Source: a virus
Direction: 5' to 3' (one strand)
Length of the DNA: 21,976 nucleotides
Virus record (IMG/VR): IMGVR_UViG_3300011118_000038
Coordinates: 1 to 21,976 of that record
Below are positions 13,065-20,875 of the stretch, in pieces (within the stretch, counting starts at the first letter, position 1; each line of letters opens with the position of its first letter). A program made the position numbers and the translations under genes. The notes under the pieces are model-generated. The model had not been told where the DNA came from. It saw nothing but the letters and a program-made list of their open reading frames with translations, and searched no databases.

Positions 13065-14530
13065 TATTCTCGTAGCCTCGTAGAGAACTCTATGTTCGTC
13101 ATAAGAATAGTACCGCCATCAGTAACTTGAATGATCTTCTTAGTAACAGATGTTATAAAAACCGTTACAGCAATTTTATCACCGCTATCCCAGTCGCCAC
13201 GCCCGCTTATCACCCAGTGACGAATATCATAAATGTCGCGGACTTTCGACTTGATCTTAAAGTATTGTCCGCTTCGCCAACCCGTCATAGTAGTAGTGTT
13301 AGAGGGTTCGTAGATGCTAAAGCCCCCTGAAATTAGTGGCCACGCATGAGAATCAAGCAGCATATTGCCATAGAACTCTATGGGGTCATAGCCGGTATCT
13401 GACGGGCTATCTATACGATAATCAGGGAGACTAATCATTACTTGGTGTTCACCGTCAGAGCCTTCACGCCTTGCCATTTCATTAATCGAATCAGGGTCCA
13501 TAAAGACGGCAACACGGTCGGGAATTGCGTAATCGAAGGATACTTTAACGTAGTCACCACTTGCTGGCATATCAGTAGTGGGAAAGCGTACTCCCCAATT
13601 CATCACGCATACATAGGCGTAATTTGCTTGACCCTCAATAGACTCTGCACTTCCATCCAGCGGGTCAAGCGCTAGAGTTTTTGTTACCCATTCATCCTCA
13701 CCATGTTTAGTTTCCACCGTCATATCAACTTCATTCATTGGTGGCATGGGGAGCTTAAAGAATGACTGTGCGCCATCAGCGAGAACATTATGTTCATATG
13801 CATTATCACTCTGTTGCGCATAGTCTTTTATGATTACTACATTAAAGAGACTAGAGACGTCTTCTGTTACCGTTACACCACCTATCTCAAGGTTTGCATC
13901 AAGGTCGAGTATGTTGCTATATGTTCCATTATTCAGCGGCGAAGCATTGGCGGATACATCACTATCAGGAAAGAAATAAATCTTTGGTCGCCCTGCTACA
14001 GATGCGTCGAAACCTACATACCATGCATATCCAGTAGCTTCTGATAAACGGTCAAAGATACCTGACGCGGGCTCGTAGTCATAACCTTCTTTGGGAACGT
14101 CAAGACCAGTTGCAATATTATCATCCCAGTTACTATAGTCTGTAAAGTCCGGTGCAAACTCCTGAAGAATGGTCTTGATTCGCGTGCCGGCTGCACCCTC
14201 AGCATATTCCTGTTTAGCGACGAGTCGGCGATCAAGAAAAGCTGTATAATCCGAAACAATAACATTTACAAGCATAGTCTCGGGATTCTGAAAAGAATCA
14301 TCAGTTGTAGCAACAACACCTTCAAACTCTCGAGTACTATCTATAATCAAAACCACTACATTGCCAGGCTTGGGCTTTGCCACAGTTTCCGCATCCAAAT
14401 CAGCCCAGGGAATATACATATCGAACTCTAGGCTATCCCCCATAGAAGCAGCGCCATCCTGAATAGATATAGTCGGAATGTTAACGTAGGCTGTTACATC
14501 AACGTTATCAAGCTCTATAGCTACACCCAT
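13064..14530 (-). CDS. Baseplate hub / tail-associated structural protein (488 aa)
   Basis: This gene starts immediately after the stop of the tape measure gene, the usual place for distal tail or hub proteins of siphophages. The beta-rich N-terminus (residues 1-100) is followed by GTRIKTILQEFAPDFT (114-130) and a segment at 151-188 containing ASGIFDRLSEATGYAWYVGF and PKIYFFP. This segment resembles hub proteins of the gp27/gpD type, in which a helix precedes a strand reading out a position in the barrel. The C-terminal half carries further beta domains ending in TILMTNIEFSTRLRE. There is no peptidase or lysozyme motif. It likely closes the tube and anchors the fibres encoded next. The hub assignment is moderate; the tail role is strong. 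Confidence 0.85.
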   Translation of the reverse strand: MGVAIELDNVDVTAYVNIPTISIQDGAASMGDSLEFDMYIPWADLDAETVAKPKPGNVVVLIIDSTREFEGVVATTDDSFQNPETMLVNVIVSDYTAFLDRRLVAKQEYAEGAAGTRIKTILQEFAPDFTDYSNWDDNIATGLDVPKEGYDYEPASGIFDRLSEATGYAWYVGFDASVAGRPKIYFFPDSDVSANASPLNNGTYSNILDLDANLEIGGVTVTEDVSSLFNVVIIKDYAQQSDNAYEHNVLADGAQSFFKLPMPPMNEVDMTVETKHGEDEWVTKTLALDPLDGSAESIEGQANYAYVCVMNWGVRFPTTDMPASGDYVKVSFDYAIPDRVAVFMDPDSINEMARREGSDGEHQVMISLPDYRIDSPSDTGYDPIEFYGNMLLDSHAWPLISGGFSIYEPSNTTTMTGWRSGQYFKIKSKVRDIYDIRHWVISGRGDWDSGDKIAVTVFITSVTKKIIQVTDGGTILMTNIEFSTRLRE

Positions 14531-17500
14531 CTACCTAACTCCTGAAACTGCATGTCGTCTGCGCAGCTTACGCATAAGTTCAACTGAGACTAGGTCAGCC
14601 ACTTCACGTATTCCCCCAGCACCTACAATAGTATTTCCAGTTACGAAAACATTAACTTCTTGCCCGGCAGCCCGTGTATTCTGTAGCGGACTAAATGTGA
14701 AGGCCTCCGCACCTCTTTCGCCTGCCAAGAAGAGTGTCGGCTTACGAACAATACCACTGCCACCGCGTTGCATTGGCGTTATAGGGATTACCTCGCCAGT
14801 TGTGTCAATCTTAGCTTTAATAACTATATCACCAATACCTTTTAGGAGAGCTTTTCTAATTTTCTTGCCTACTTCTTCCAAGCTTGTTAGCAAGCTTTCA
14901 AGGTTCGTTTCTATACCGGCTTGAAGCTCAGACATTAGATTCACACCCCATGCATTAGAATCAAGGGCTGTAGTAAATAATCCTATTATGTCATCACGAA
15001 TTCCTGTTAGAACAGGGTATAATGATTGCTCTGCGTAACCAGCTTTGACACCTTTTTCATAGGCATTCATAAGACCCTCGCCCCAAGATGATGCATCTAA
15101 GTCAGAAGATAACGAAGATTCTATTCCATCCTCTACTTTTGCTAAACCGAGTATTTGTCTCACCGCAAGTGTAGGAAGAACACCTAGCGGGAACTCCCAT
15201 ATGAATGCTATGGGAATTTTTAATAGGTTTGCCGGTGTTATTTCACTCAAAAACTCATTCCACGCCTCCTTGACTTTCTCCCAGGTATCCGCAAAATCAG
15301 ATTTAAGTGCTTCACGATAATCCTCGTCAAGGGCGAATCTAATAGTAGCATATATTGTTAGTGCTGCCTCAAGGGTAAGGACGAGGGCAAGGAGGGCAAC
15401 GGGAGCTTTTAGTAGAACGGGAGTTCCAGCAAAGGCTGCTATAAGAGCATCTTTTATACTTGTAAGGAGATTTGCGGTAAGAGCTATTGGGTACGACATA
15501 GCAATTCTAAGTAATATTAACGATAGAACGGTCTCTATAGGGTGCTCGTCAATCCAGGCCCAAATTTCTTCTTCAACAAACTTATTCCAAGTCTCCTGCA
15601 TCTTCTTAGGCGCGAACGCATTAATGAGAACATGAACAACACCAAGGACAATGGCAGCACCTATAGCACCTATAATAGCGGCTTTAATTGCAACACCAGC
15701 AGCATAAATAACAAAGTGTGCAGCACGCATAATAAGGTGAAATGTTCCACTGGCAAGCTTTAAGGACCACTCAAGCCCAGCCTTAGCTAAGGTAATTGCA
15801 GATTGTACAGCCCACCATAGCCCGGCAATTGTTGCAATAGCCGTTGCAGTAATAGCAATTGAGGTTAGAACGGGATGTTCTTCCATCCATGCCTTTGTCT
15901 CGGGAGAGTTTAACCACTCTGAAGCTGAGTTCCAAAGAGATTGTACTAGGCCCTTTAGAAAGTTCCATACGAAAGCAAGAAAAATACCAATAGGGTTTTC
16001 CTCAAAGAACTCTTTAAGCGCTGGCTTTACTGTCTCATTCCACCACTTCTTAATAGCCGGACCAATATTTAAGATAAAGCCCTTGATACTAACCCAGGCA
16101 TTGCGAAAAGCATCTAAAAGTTCTTTAGGGATAAGCTTACGCAACATATCACTGATTGGCTTGAGTAATCTACCGAACCATGCAAAGACCTTGCCAAGAC
16201 TGCGTACTAACCCAAGCATCCATCGCAATCCATGCACACAAAGACGCATGAACTTAAGGAAAAGCCAGAGAGCTGCCACTACACTCTTGCGTATAATGTC
16301 GGCTAGCATTTGAATCTCAGGCGCAAACTCCTTTAGTGTATCATCCATTAACTTAAGGGTGCCGCGCCAGTGCGAAAGTACATCCTCAGACGCCCAAAGA
16401 GCGCGCGCAAGCGTAACTAGTGTTGTTGCAAAGTTAGCCAACTTTACCAGCAGTGGTCCAAAGAACTGCTTCCAAATCGGATAGAGCATGATACGCGTAG
16501 TGGCCAGTAGGCTCTCGCGAATCCTGCGAAGGGAAAATGTTGTACTTTGAGATACATCCTCGTAAACTTTCCCGTAGCGCTGCATAATTTTCATTTGAAT
16601 GAATTGTGCTACGGCAGTACGGTTCGTAGTATCTACCATACTTTTATTAACGTGAATGCCGATACGGTGTAGTGACTTCAGGCTAGCACTCTCAGCGCCC
16701 ACAGCGCCGGTAAAAATCCGCGAAGCCTCCTCAACTTTAACGCCGAGTGCTGTAGCCAAAACTCCCATGGTATCAACAACTTCATTAGAGCCAAGGCCGG
16801 CCTTAGTTAGAATATCCATCGACTTAGTAAGGTCATCAAGCGTTGTTCCGTACTTAATTGCCTTCATCTGCGCATAGACAAACATCTTTCCAGCTTCAGC
16901 TAGATTGGTAGAAAGTCCACGAAGTTTGTTGATTGCCTCCTCTACAGTAGTGCCGGTATCGCGTATAGCTTTACTTAGGCCCAAGAAAGCTTTTGTCAAA
17001 CCACCTACAGTGATAGCGAGTGCTGCTGTAACCAGGGCAATTTTCGGTATGCTAAATCCGAGAAAAGCAAAAGAGTAAAGCAGTCCACGAATATTACCCT
17101 GAAGTGCGTTCATTGACAAGATGAGACCTTGCATAACCGACGACATCGGTCGCAACCTTGCAACTGTTTCCCAAATCTGGTTCTTAATATAACGGAATCC
17201 ACGCGCACTATTACCAACAGCACCACTAAGGTCTGAAGTGGCTTTCGTGCTAGTTACAGCGGCTCTCGTAGATTCGTCTAGTGCCTGTGAGTGTTCAAGG
17301 ATTGTACGTATTGTACCTTGTAGGGACTTACGAAATGCCTCGGTTCGCGTTGCATTCGCTTGTGTGGCTGTCCCCAATTGCATAGTATTGGCCGCCGCAC
17401 CTAATCCCTGTTTTCCCAGGCCCTCCAATTGTGGCAAAAGCGCAGCAATTTCATAAGCCATTTTATTTAGTGCGGCTGGCGTAATTCGCGCTGTAGTGGC

Positions 17501-18274
17501 ACCCATCTTTTCCATAGAACTCGCTACTGCTTCTAATGACGCTTTATACAACTTGCCGGCATCAGTAGCATTTTGCATATTTGCTGCATTTGCCTTAAAG
17601 CCTTCACCGACCTGACTAATGGTTTGGCCAATTCTATGACGAAGCTCAGCAATACCTATCAGTGCATAAGTGGCTTTACCAAGCTGGTCTAAACCTTGTA
17701 TGCTGACTTGCGTAGCTCGGTTAAGACCAAGATATGTTTTTGCCAGTTCTAGGTTGGCACGATTGGCAGCACGCGCAAATAGTGCGTCCTGCTGTTTCTT
17801 CTGTGTAGCTAATTGGGCAATTGGTGCATATTGGCCAAGCACATAAGACATTTTATCTGTCAAGTTCAACCATCGCTCAACAGTCGGTATACCACCCTTT
17901 ACCTGCCCAACAAACCCTTGTCGCCCTCCACCAATCGCCCCACGCATAACCGCATTAGTTTTTATGAGTGTTTGCATTGATGGTATAAGCTTATCAACTT
18001 CCTGCTTTAAGAGTTTGTACTCTACGCCTAAAGTTGTTGCGGGTTTTCGTCGCGATAGCTCAGTGATTTTATCCGCGACCATAGAGATATGAGGCACAGC
18101 CACTCTTGCCTCTTTAGCTGTGTCGGCAAACTGTTTACTTATAGACGTTATACCACCAGTGGGGGCGCGTCCAATAGCAGAATCTATAGTTTCTCTTAGC
18201 TGACTACCAACCCGCTTGAGTACATTTTGGCCGGTTGCAGCTATATCTATGATTAGTCCAAGCCTAGACGCCAT
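14531..18274 (-). CDS. Tail tape measure protein (1247 aa)
   Basis: Its length, position after chaperone-like genes, helical N-terminal half (residues 1-370) and hydrophobic middle identify a tape measure protein. It sets tail length and is thought to help DNA pass the inner membrane. Hydrophobic segments lie at about 397-435, 660-700, 803-825, 852-885, 915-935 and 950-980. Repeat-like motifs occur within it: EENPIGIF (758-765), MEEHPVLT (797-804) and IDEHPIET (908-915), and also WGEGLMNAYEKGVKAG (1064-1079) and WGVNLMSELQAGIET (1109-1123). The C-terminal RKPTLFLAGERGAEAFTFSP (1177-1196) is a common closing motif of the family. No lytic or peptidase domain is seen. At roughly 0.15 nm per residue, the tail would be near 185 nm. 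The start ATG has GAGAGAGAAG upstream and overlaps the preceding gene by 11 bases. Confidence 0.95.
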   Translation of the reverse strand: MASRLGLIIDIAATGQNVLKRVGSQLRETIDSAIGRAPTGGITSISKQFADTAKEARVAVPHISMVADKITELSRRKPATTLGVEYKLLKQEVDKLIPSMQTLIKTNAVMRGAIGGGRQGFVGQVKGGIPTVERWLNLTDKMSYVLGQYAPIAQLATQKKQQDALFARAANRANLELAKTYLGLNRATQVSIQGLDQLGKATYALIGIAELRHRIGQTISQVGEGFKANAANMQNATDAGKLYKASLEAVASSMEKMGATTARITPAALNKMAYEIAALLPQLEGLGKQGLGAAANTMQLGTATQANATRTEAFRKSLQGTIRTILEHSQALDESTRAAVTSTKATSDLSGAVGNSARGFRYIKNQIWETVARLRPMSSVMQGLILSMNALQGNIRGLLYSFAFLGFSIPKIALVTAALAITVGGLTKAFLGLSKAIRDTGTTVEEAINKLRGLSTNLAEAGKMFVYAQMKAIKYGTTLDDLTKSMDILTKAGLGSNEVVDTMGVLATALGVKVEEASRIFTGAVGAESASLKSLHRIGIHVNKSMVDTTNRTAVAQFIQMKIMQRYGKVYEDVSQSTTFSLRRIRESLLATTRIMLYPIWKQFFGPLLVKLANFATTLVTLARALWASEDVLSHWRGTLKLMDDTLKEFAPEIQMLADIIRKSVVAALWLFLKFMRLCVHGLRWMLGLVRSLGKVFAWFGRLLKPISDMLRKLIPKELLDAFRNAWVSIKGFILNIGPAIKKWWNETVKPALKEFFEENPIGIFLAFVWNFLKGLVQSLWNSASEWLNSPETKAWMEEHPVLTSIAITATAIATIAGLWWAVQSAITLAKAGLEWSLKLASGTFHLIMRAAHFVIYAAGVAIKAAIIGAIGAAIVLGVVHVLINAFAPKKMQETWNKFVEEEIWAWIDEHPIETVLSLILLRIAMSYPIALTANLLTSIKDALIAAFAGTPVLLKAPVALLALVLTLEAALTIYATIRFALDEDYREALKSDFADTWEKVKEAWNEFLSEITPANLLKIPIAFIWEFPLGVLPTLAVRQILGLAKVEDGIESSLSSDLDASSWGEGLMNAYEKGVKAGYAEQSLYPVLTGIRDDIIGLFTTALDSNAWGVNLMSELQAGIETNLESLLTSLEEVGKKIRKALLKGIGDIVIKAKIDTTGEVIPITPMQRGGSGIVRKPTLFLAGERGAEAFTFSPLQNTRAAGQEVNVFVTGNTIVGAGGIREVADLVSVELMRKLRRRHAVSGVR

Positions 18275-18878
18275 GCGCTTCTCTCTCTATTCGACTAATA
18301 ATAAGATCGGTAGTGCTATCGGCACTCTGCTGTGCATATAGGATAGCCTCTGTTACTCCACGTTCACTCCAAAAGTAAGCATCAAATCCTTCCTCGCGTA
18401 CATGCTCTAAAAGTAAGTTAAAGTACTTAATATTTCTATCATACGCCCAAACTTTTAAGCGGTATTCGTAAGCATCGTCAATGTCCTCATAACCACCGAA
18501 GTCTAGCCTTTCCGCATAATCAATGGGACTCACGCCCTGTAAACCACTGGCCGGCCCCACCCTTGGGTCTACACGGGTTGTAATCCAAGTTCCCTCGGGA
18601 ATAGACGGCACTCCCTTGGGATGTGGATGTAGCAAGCCTGGACTTATTGTAACTCTAAGAGACGATGCTAGTGCACCTGTGTATTTATTCTTCTCTAAGT
18701 CTTCCCGCCACATATCGCGGCATAGTTCGCCAATGTCTCTGCAGTACTCAAATATATGATCATTTGTAAGTTGGTATCCTCGATCAGATAGGACCTGAGA
18801 CATTCGTCTCCAAATTGGCTGAAACTTAAAGACTACCCTATAATTACCGCTGCGTATGTCTATGTGTTCGCTTCCCAC
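18264..18878 (-). CDS. HK97-gp10-like tail completion protein, displaced next to tape measure gene (204 aa)
   Basis: The GTG start follows AAGGG. The central segment NKYTGALASSLRVTISPG, the later VGPASGLQGVSPIDYAERL and the following DFGG match the sequence order of HK97 gp10-type proteins (a TGxLxxS motif, a VGP strand, YAxxvEfG). Those proteins act at the neck end of the tail. The N-terminal 60 residues are helical and the C-terminal 70 residues extend beyond a usual gp10. In most siphophages this gene lies before the tail tube gene; here it stands between the chaperone pair and the tape measure gene, overlapping both. A distinct minor tail protein is the alternative. The family call is from motifs only. 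Confidence 0.75.
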   Translation of the reverse strand: MGSEHIDIRSGNYRVVFKFQPIWRRMSQVLSDRGYQLTNDHIFEYCRDIGELCRDMWREDLEKNKYTGALASSLRVTISPGLLHPHPKGVPSIPEGTWITTRVDPRVGPASGLQGVSPIDYAERLDFGGYEDIDDAYEYRLKVWAYDRNIKYFNLLLEHVREEGFDAYFWSERGVTEAILYAQQSADSTTDLIISRIEREAHGV

Positions 18879-19056
18879 GTGTTTTCCCTTGCTGCTCTCT
18901 TACCTTATCTACTCGCCCTTTAGCACTAAAGTACTCCTTAATCTGTAGATACCTCTTCAGCGAGACCTCCTCGTAAAGCTGTTTCTCAGTCCAACCAAAA
19001 TGCTCCATAACCTGTATTTCAGAGAACCAAGATGGTACGGTTTCACCCGTTCCCAT
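18844..19056 (-). CDS. Second tail assembly chaperone ORF (T-like, 70 aa)
   Basis: This is a short helical protein: MGTGETVPSWFSEIQVMEHF, then GWTEKQLYEEVSLKRYLQIKE, with a strongly basic tail (KTRGKRTHRHTQR). The aromatic motif around MEHFGWTEKQLYEEV is of the type found in the T part of siphophage G/GT chaperones that load the tube protein on the tape measure. The ATG overlaps the TAA of the preceding gene (TAATG), in the -1 frame relative to it, and there is no Shine-Dalgarno. The -1 frame stays open for 12 codons upstream (CPSRERELLFNA), so a frameshifted fusion is possible, but no canonical slippery heptamer was found. Expression is by reinitiation or frameshift. It overlaps the next gene by 35 bases. 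Confidence 0.75.
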   Translation of the reverse strand: MGTGETVPSWFSEIQVMEHFGWTEKQLYEEVSLKRYLQIKEYFSAKGRVDKVREQQGKTRGKRTHRHTQR

Positions 19057-19445
19057 TAGGGCGTTGAAGAGGAGTTCTCGCTCTCGGGAGGGACATCAAT
19101 AGTCTTTGCCTCCTGCTTAAGCCACTCACTAATCTTGCCAAGAAACTCAGTGGGTAGCTTATCAATTACGCTAGGGTCTTGTGAAGGAAGAGGCATCGGC
19201 TTATCATCGTCCTTTTCAGGATCAGTAATGTTCCAATCTACGATTAGTTGACACATAAGCGCACTGGAAATCTCGAAGGTTTCCTCGTTAGTAAGCTCAT
19301 CCTCATCCATGCCCATTTTTTCTTTGGCCATACCAACACTTATGGTATCTACGGAACGCATGATAATCCAAAAGTCAGGAATACCTAGATCATCAAAGTT
19401 AAACGTTTTAGTCTTATTAGCAAAGTATTTCGCCCACACTCCCAT
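19056..19445 (-). CDS. Tail assembly chaperone (G-like, 129 aa)
   Basis: AGAGGAG lies six bases before the ATG at 19445. The protein starts with a beta/aromatic segment (MGVWAKYFANKTKTFNFDDL), has a helical acidic middle (KEKMGMDEDELTNEETFEI, then LMCQLIVDWNI) and ends in a flexible Pro/Ser-rich tail. Size, acidity, position between tail tube and tape measure genes, and a short ORF at its 3' end in the -1 frame all fit the lambda gpG-type chaperone. In that family it keeps the tape measure soluble and recruits tube subunits. Residues are too divergent to name a family from memory. It is coupled to the MerR-like gene upstream by a TAATG junction. Confidence 0.8.
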   Translation of the reverse strand: MGVWAKYFANKTKTFNFDDLGIPDFWIIMRSVDTISVGMAKEKMGMDEDELTNEETFEISSALMCQLIVDWNITDPEKDDDKPMPLPSQDPSVIDKLPTEFLGKISEWLKQEAKTIDVPPESENSSSTP

Positions 19446-19762
19446 TACTTATCTCCTCTTGGTTTGATATTTAGTATTATTGTATTGCCACTTCTACGCA
19501 TTCTGTAACGATACTTAGATGAGTTCCAAACCTGCTCGGCCACATCTTTCATTTCTGCAATACTCTTTCTCCGCAGCGATTCAATTATACGCAGTCGTTC
19601 TAATAGGCTTACGGGATAATGTGCGCGACGACTAATAATTATCGGCTTGGGAATAAGTCCACGACCAGCCCAAAACTTTAGCGTGCGTTCCGTAATATTC
19701 ATCCCGCTTTGGTTTGCTAGTTCTGCAAGTTGGCCACGACTTACTAATACTGTCTCTGACAC
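19445..19762 (-). CDS. MerR-like winged-HTH protein between tail genes (105 aa)
   Basis: Residues 7-38 (VSRGQLAELANQSG, then NITERTLKFWAGRGLIPKP) follow the MerR pattern of helix-turn-helix plus the Tyr/Phe-W..GL.P turn. RRAHYPVSLLERLRIIESLR (45-64) is the matching wing and next helix. The usual long dimerisation helix is short and the C-terminus is basic (YRYRMRRSG), so it may be a small DNA-binding protein rather than a ligand-sensing regulator. The start is a GTG with no Shine-Dalgarno. The frame remains open upstream through the terminator-like hairpin back to a TAG near 19840, but has no other ATG, GTG or TTG. A regulator between tail tube and chaperone genes is unusual. Candidate targets are the two promoters of this window. 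Confidence 0.78.
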   Translation of the reverse strand: MSETVLVSRGQLAELANQSGMNITERTLKFWAGRGLIPKPIIISRRAHYPVSLLERLRIIESLRRKSIAEMKDVAEQVWNSSKYRYRMRRSGNTIILNIKPRGDK

Positions 19763-19787
19763 ACTACTGTTAGCTTTCGTTGAACTG

Positions 19788-19822
19788 AAAAAGGAACCTT
19801 TAGAGTATTCTTCCAGTTCCTT
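19788..19822 (-). terminator. Terminator-like hairpin after the second tail-tube gene
   Basis: On the minus strand AAGGAAC (19822-19816) pairs with GTTCCTT (19797-19791) across an 18-base loop. The second arm runs into five T residues (19792-19788). The stem is only 7 bp and the loop long, so termination is probably partial. It starts eight bases after the stop of the tube gene. Confidence 0.5.
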
Positions 19823-19829
19823 ATTCAGA

Positions 19830-20777
19830 TTAGGCTACATAACTATCTTCGGCGTTCTTCATGGTAAACTGACAGTTACCAACATCAGTCGTGTTGTAAA
19901 GCGCACGCATAGTGTATGCAAGAGTTAGGTTGGGACCGCTGCGATCAATCTCAGCAGCACCGTCACCAAAGTCCATATTGGTAGCTGTAAATACCATTTC
20001 TTTCTCAGCCGTACCAGAGCCATAGCCCCAAGTCAACCGGAACTGTTCTTGATCCTTATTCAAGTATCTGTTATAGTCGTCATTAGAATCAAAGAGCAAC
20101 GTTACGCGTCCAGTGCACTCAAGCGGACCGGCAACAGCAGTGCCGGGGTCCTGTGTGTCACCATCAACCCAAACTAGGTTAACTTCACGACTTAGCGTCA
20201 ACTCACCTTCAATGATCTTGCCAAAAGCCGCAGTTCCCGAACCCACTATAGCACTAACATGCCAGCCTCGGAACGGAGACGTGGTTGCCTCAGCGTCAAT
20301 TGTACCAGCGCCAGGATCAGTCTTGCTTTTACCCACTACTGACGTTGAATATCGTAGCAATCCTTCAGCAGCATTGAAAGTAAGCGAAAGCTCAGAAACC
20401 ATACAGCCACCATAACGGTAAGTCTGAATAGCATTCTCGTCTTGGAAAGAAAACGAAGGCGGGTATGAGCCAACGCGAAAAGTGTGGCTATACGGCGCGG
20501 CAGTGCCTGAAACTCCGGCGCTACCCATAATGCCATAAAGTAGGTAACCAAACTCTTCGGGATAGACATTACCCTCAAAAGAACCCTCAACATGCGTAAC
20601 ACCCTGATAAGCAGCATAATCAAGGACAGGCGCACCACGCATGTCCTGATCTAGCAACTGCTCATAAGCAACAGTAAAAGAAGGCGGCGCAACGGGCAAT
20701 AGAAAAGATGGCGTAACAGTACCACCCCAACTAGACTCTCGCCCAAAACCAATTTTAGTCAGGTACGAAATTGTCAT
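19830..20777 (-). CDS. Major tail tube protein, probable (315 aa)
   Basis: This protein and the one encoded at 20876-21898 are homologous from end to end. They share LLYGIMGSAGVSG / LVQGIMGSAEVIG, RYLNKDQEQF / RYLNKTQEEF and MDFGDG..EI.R, followed by an L.Y..RALY..TD.G.C.F ending. Size, beta-rich content and placement before the chaperone and tape measure genes indicate tail tube subunits that stack as rings. This copy has its own promoter (20837-20865), a leader hairpin (20793-20818), a strong AAGGGG Shine-Dalgarno seven bases before the ATG and a terminator-like hairpin after it. That fits high expression, so it is the better candidate for the major subunit. Family name (Phage_tube_2-like) is from recollection of the pattern, not a search. 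Confidence 0.87.
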   Translation of the reverse strand: MTISYLTKIGFGRESSWGGTVTPSFLLPVAPPSFTVAYEQLLDQDMRGAPVLDYAAYQGVTHVEGSFEGNVYPEEFGYLLYGIMGSAGVSGTAAPYSHTFRVGSYPPSFSFQDENAIQTYRYGGCMVSELSLTFNAAEGLLRYSTSVVGKSKTDPGAGTIDAEATTSPFRGWHVSAIVGSGTAAFGKIIEGELTLSREVNLVWVDGDTQDPGTAVAGPLECTGRVTLLFDSNDDYNRYLNKDQEQFRLTWGYGSGTAEKEMVFTATNMDFGDGAAEIDRSGPNLTLAYTMRALYNTTDVGNCQFTMKNAEDSYVA

Positions 20778-20792
20778 TTCATTACCCCTTCT

Positions 20793-20818
20793 AGGAAACC
20801 GCTAAAGAGTAGTTTCCT
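20793..20818 (-). other. Leader stem-loop of the tail-tube mRNA
   Basis: AGGAAAC (20818-20812 read on the minus strand) pairs with GTTTCCT (20799-20793) across a 12-base loop. It starts about a dozen bases downstream of the predicted transcription start and ends just before the Shine-Dalgarno. No T run follows, so it is not a terminator; a 5' stabilising hairpin or a target of a regulator is more likely. Confidence 0.6.
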
Positions 20819-20836
20819 CATTTCCCCGGTTGTAAT

Positions 20837-20865
20837 ATAATATCATAGTTTGCTAGTGAAGTCAA
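20837..20865 (-). promoter_or_regulatory. Sigma70-type promoter with extended -10 before the major tail-tube gene
   Basis: On the minus strand TTGACT (20865-20860), a 17-base spacer and TATTAT (20842-20837). The spacer ends in TATGA, giving a TGn extended -10. It begins about ten bases after the stop of the first tube gene, within a 98-base gap. Spacer bases AGCAAACTATG are identical in sequence and position to the promoter at 5157-5185. GTCAGTTGAC, a short inverted repeat, overlaps the -35 and could be an operator. Confidence 0.82.
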
Positions 20866-20875
20866 CTGACCACTG

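Noticed and set aside
19056-19100. Canonical -1 slippery heptamer in the chaperone overlap
   Set aside because: CCCTCCC and CTCCTCT are present but neither allows proper re-pairing of both tRNAs in the -1 frame, so no frameshift site is annotated.
20793-20818. Terminator between the two tail-tube genes
   Set aside because: The hairpin lies downstream of the promoter and has no T run on the minus strand, so a leader stem-loop is a better reading.
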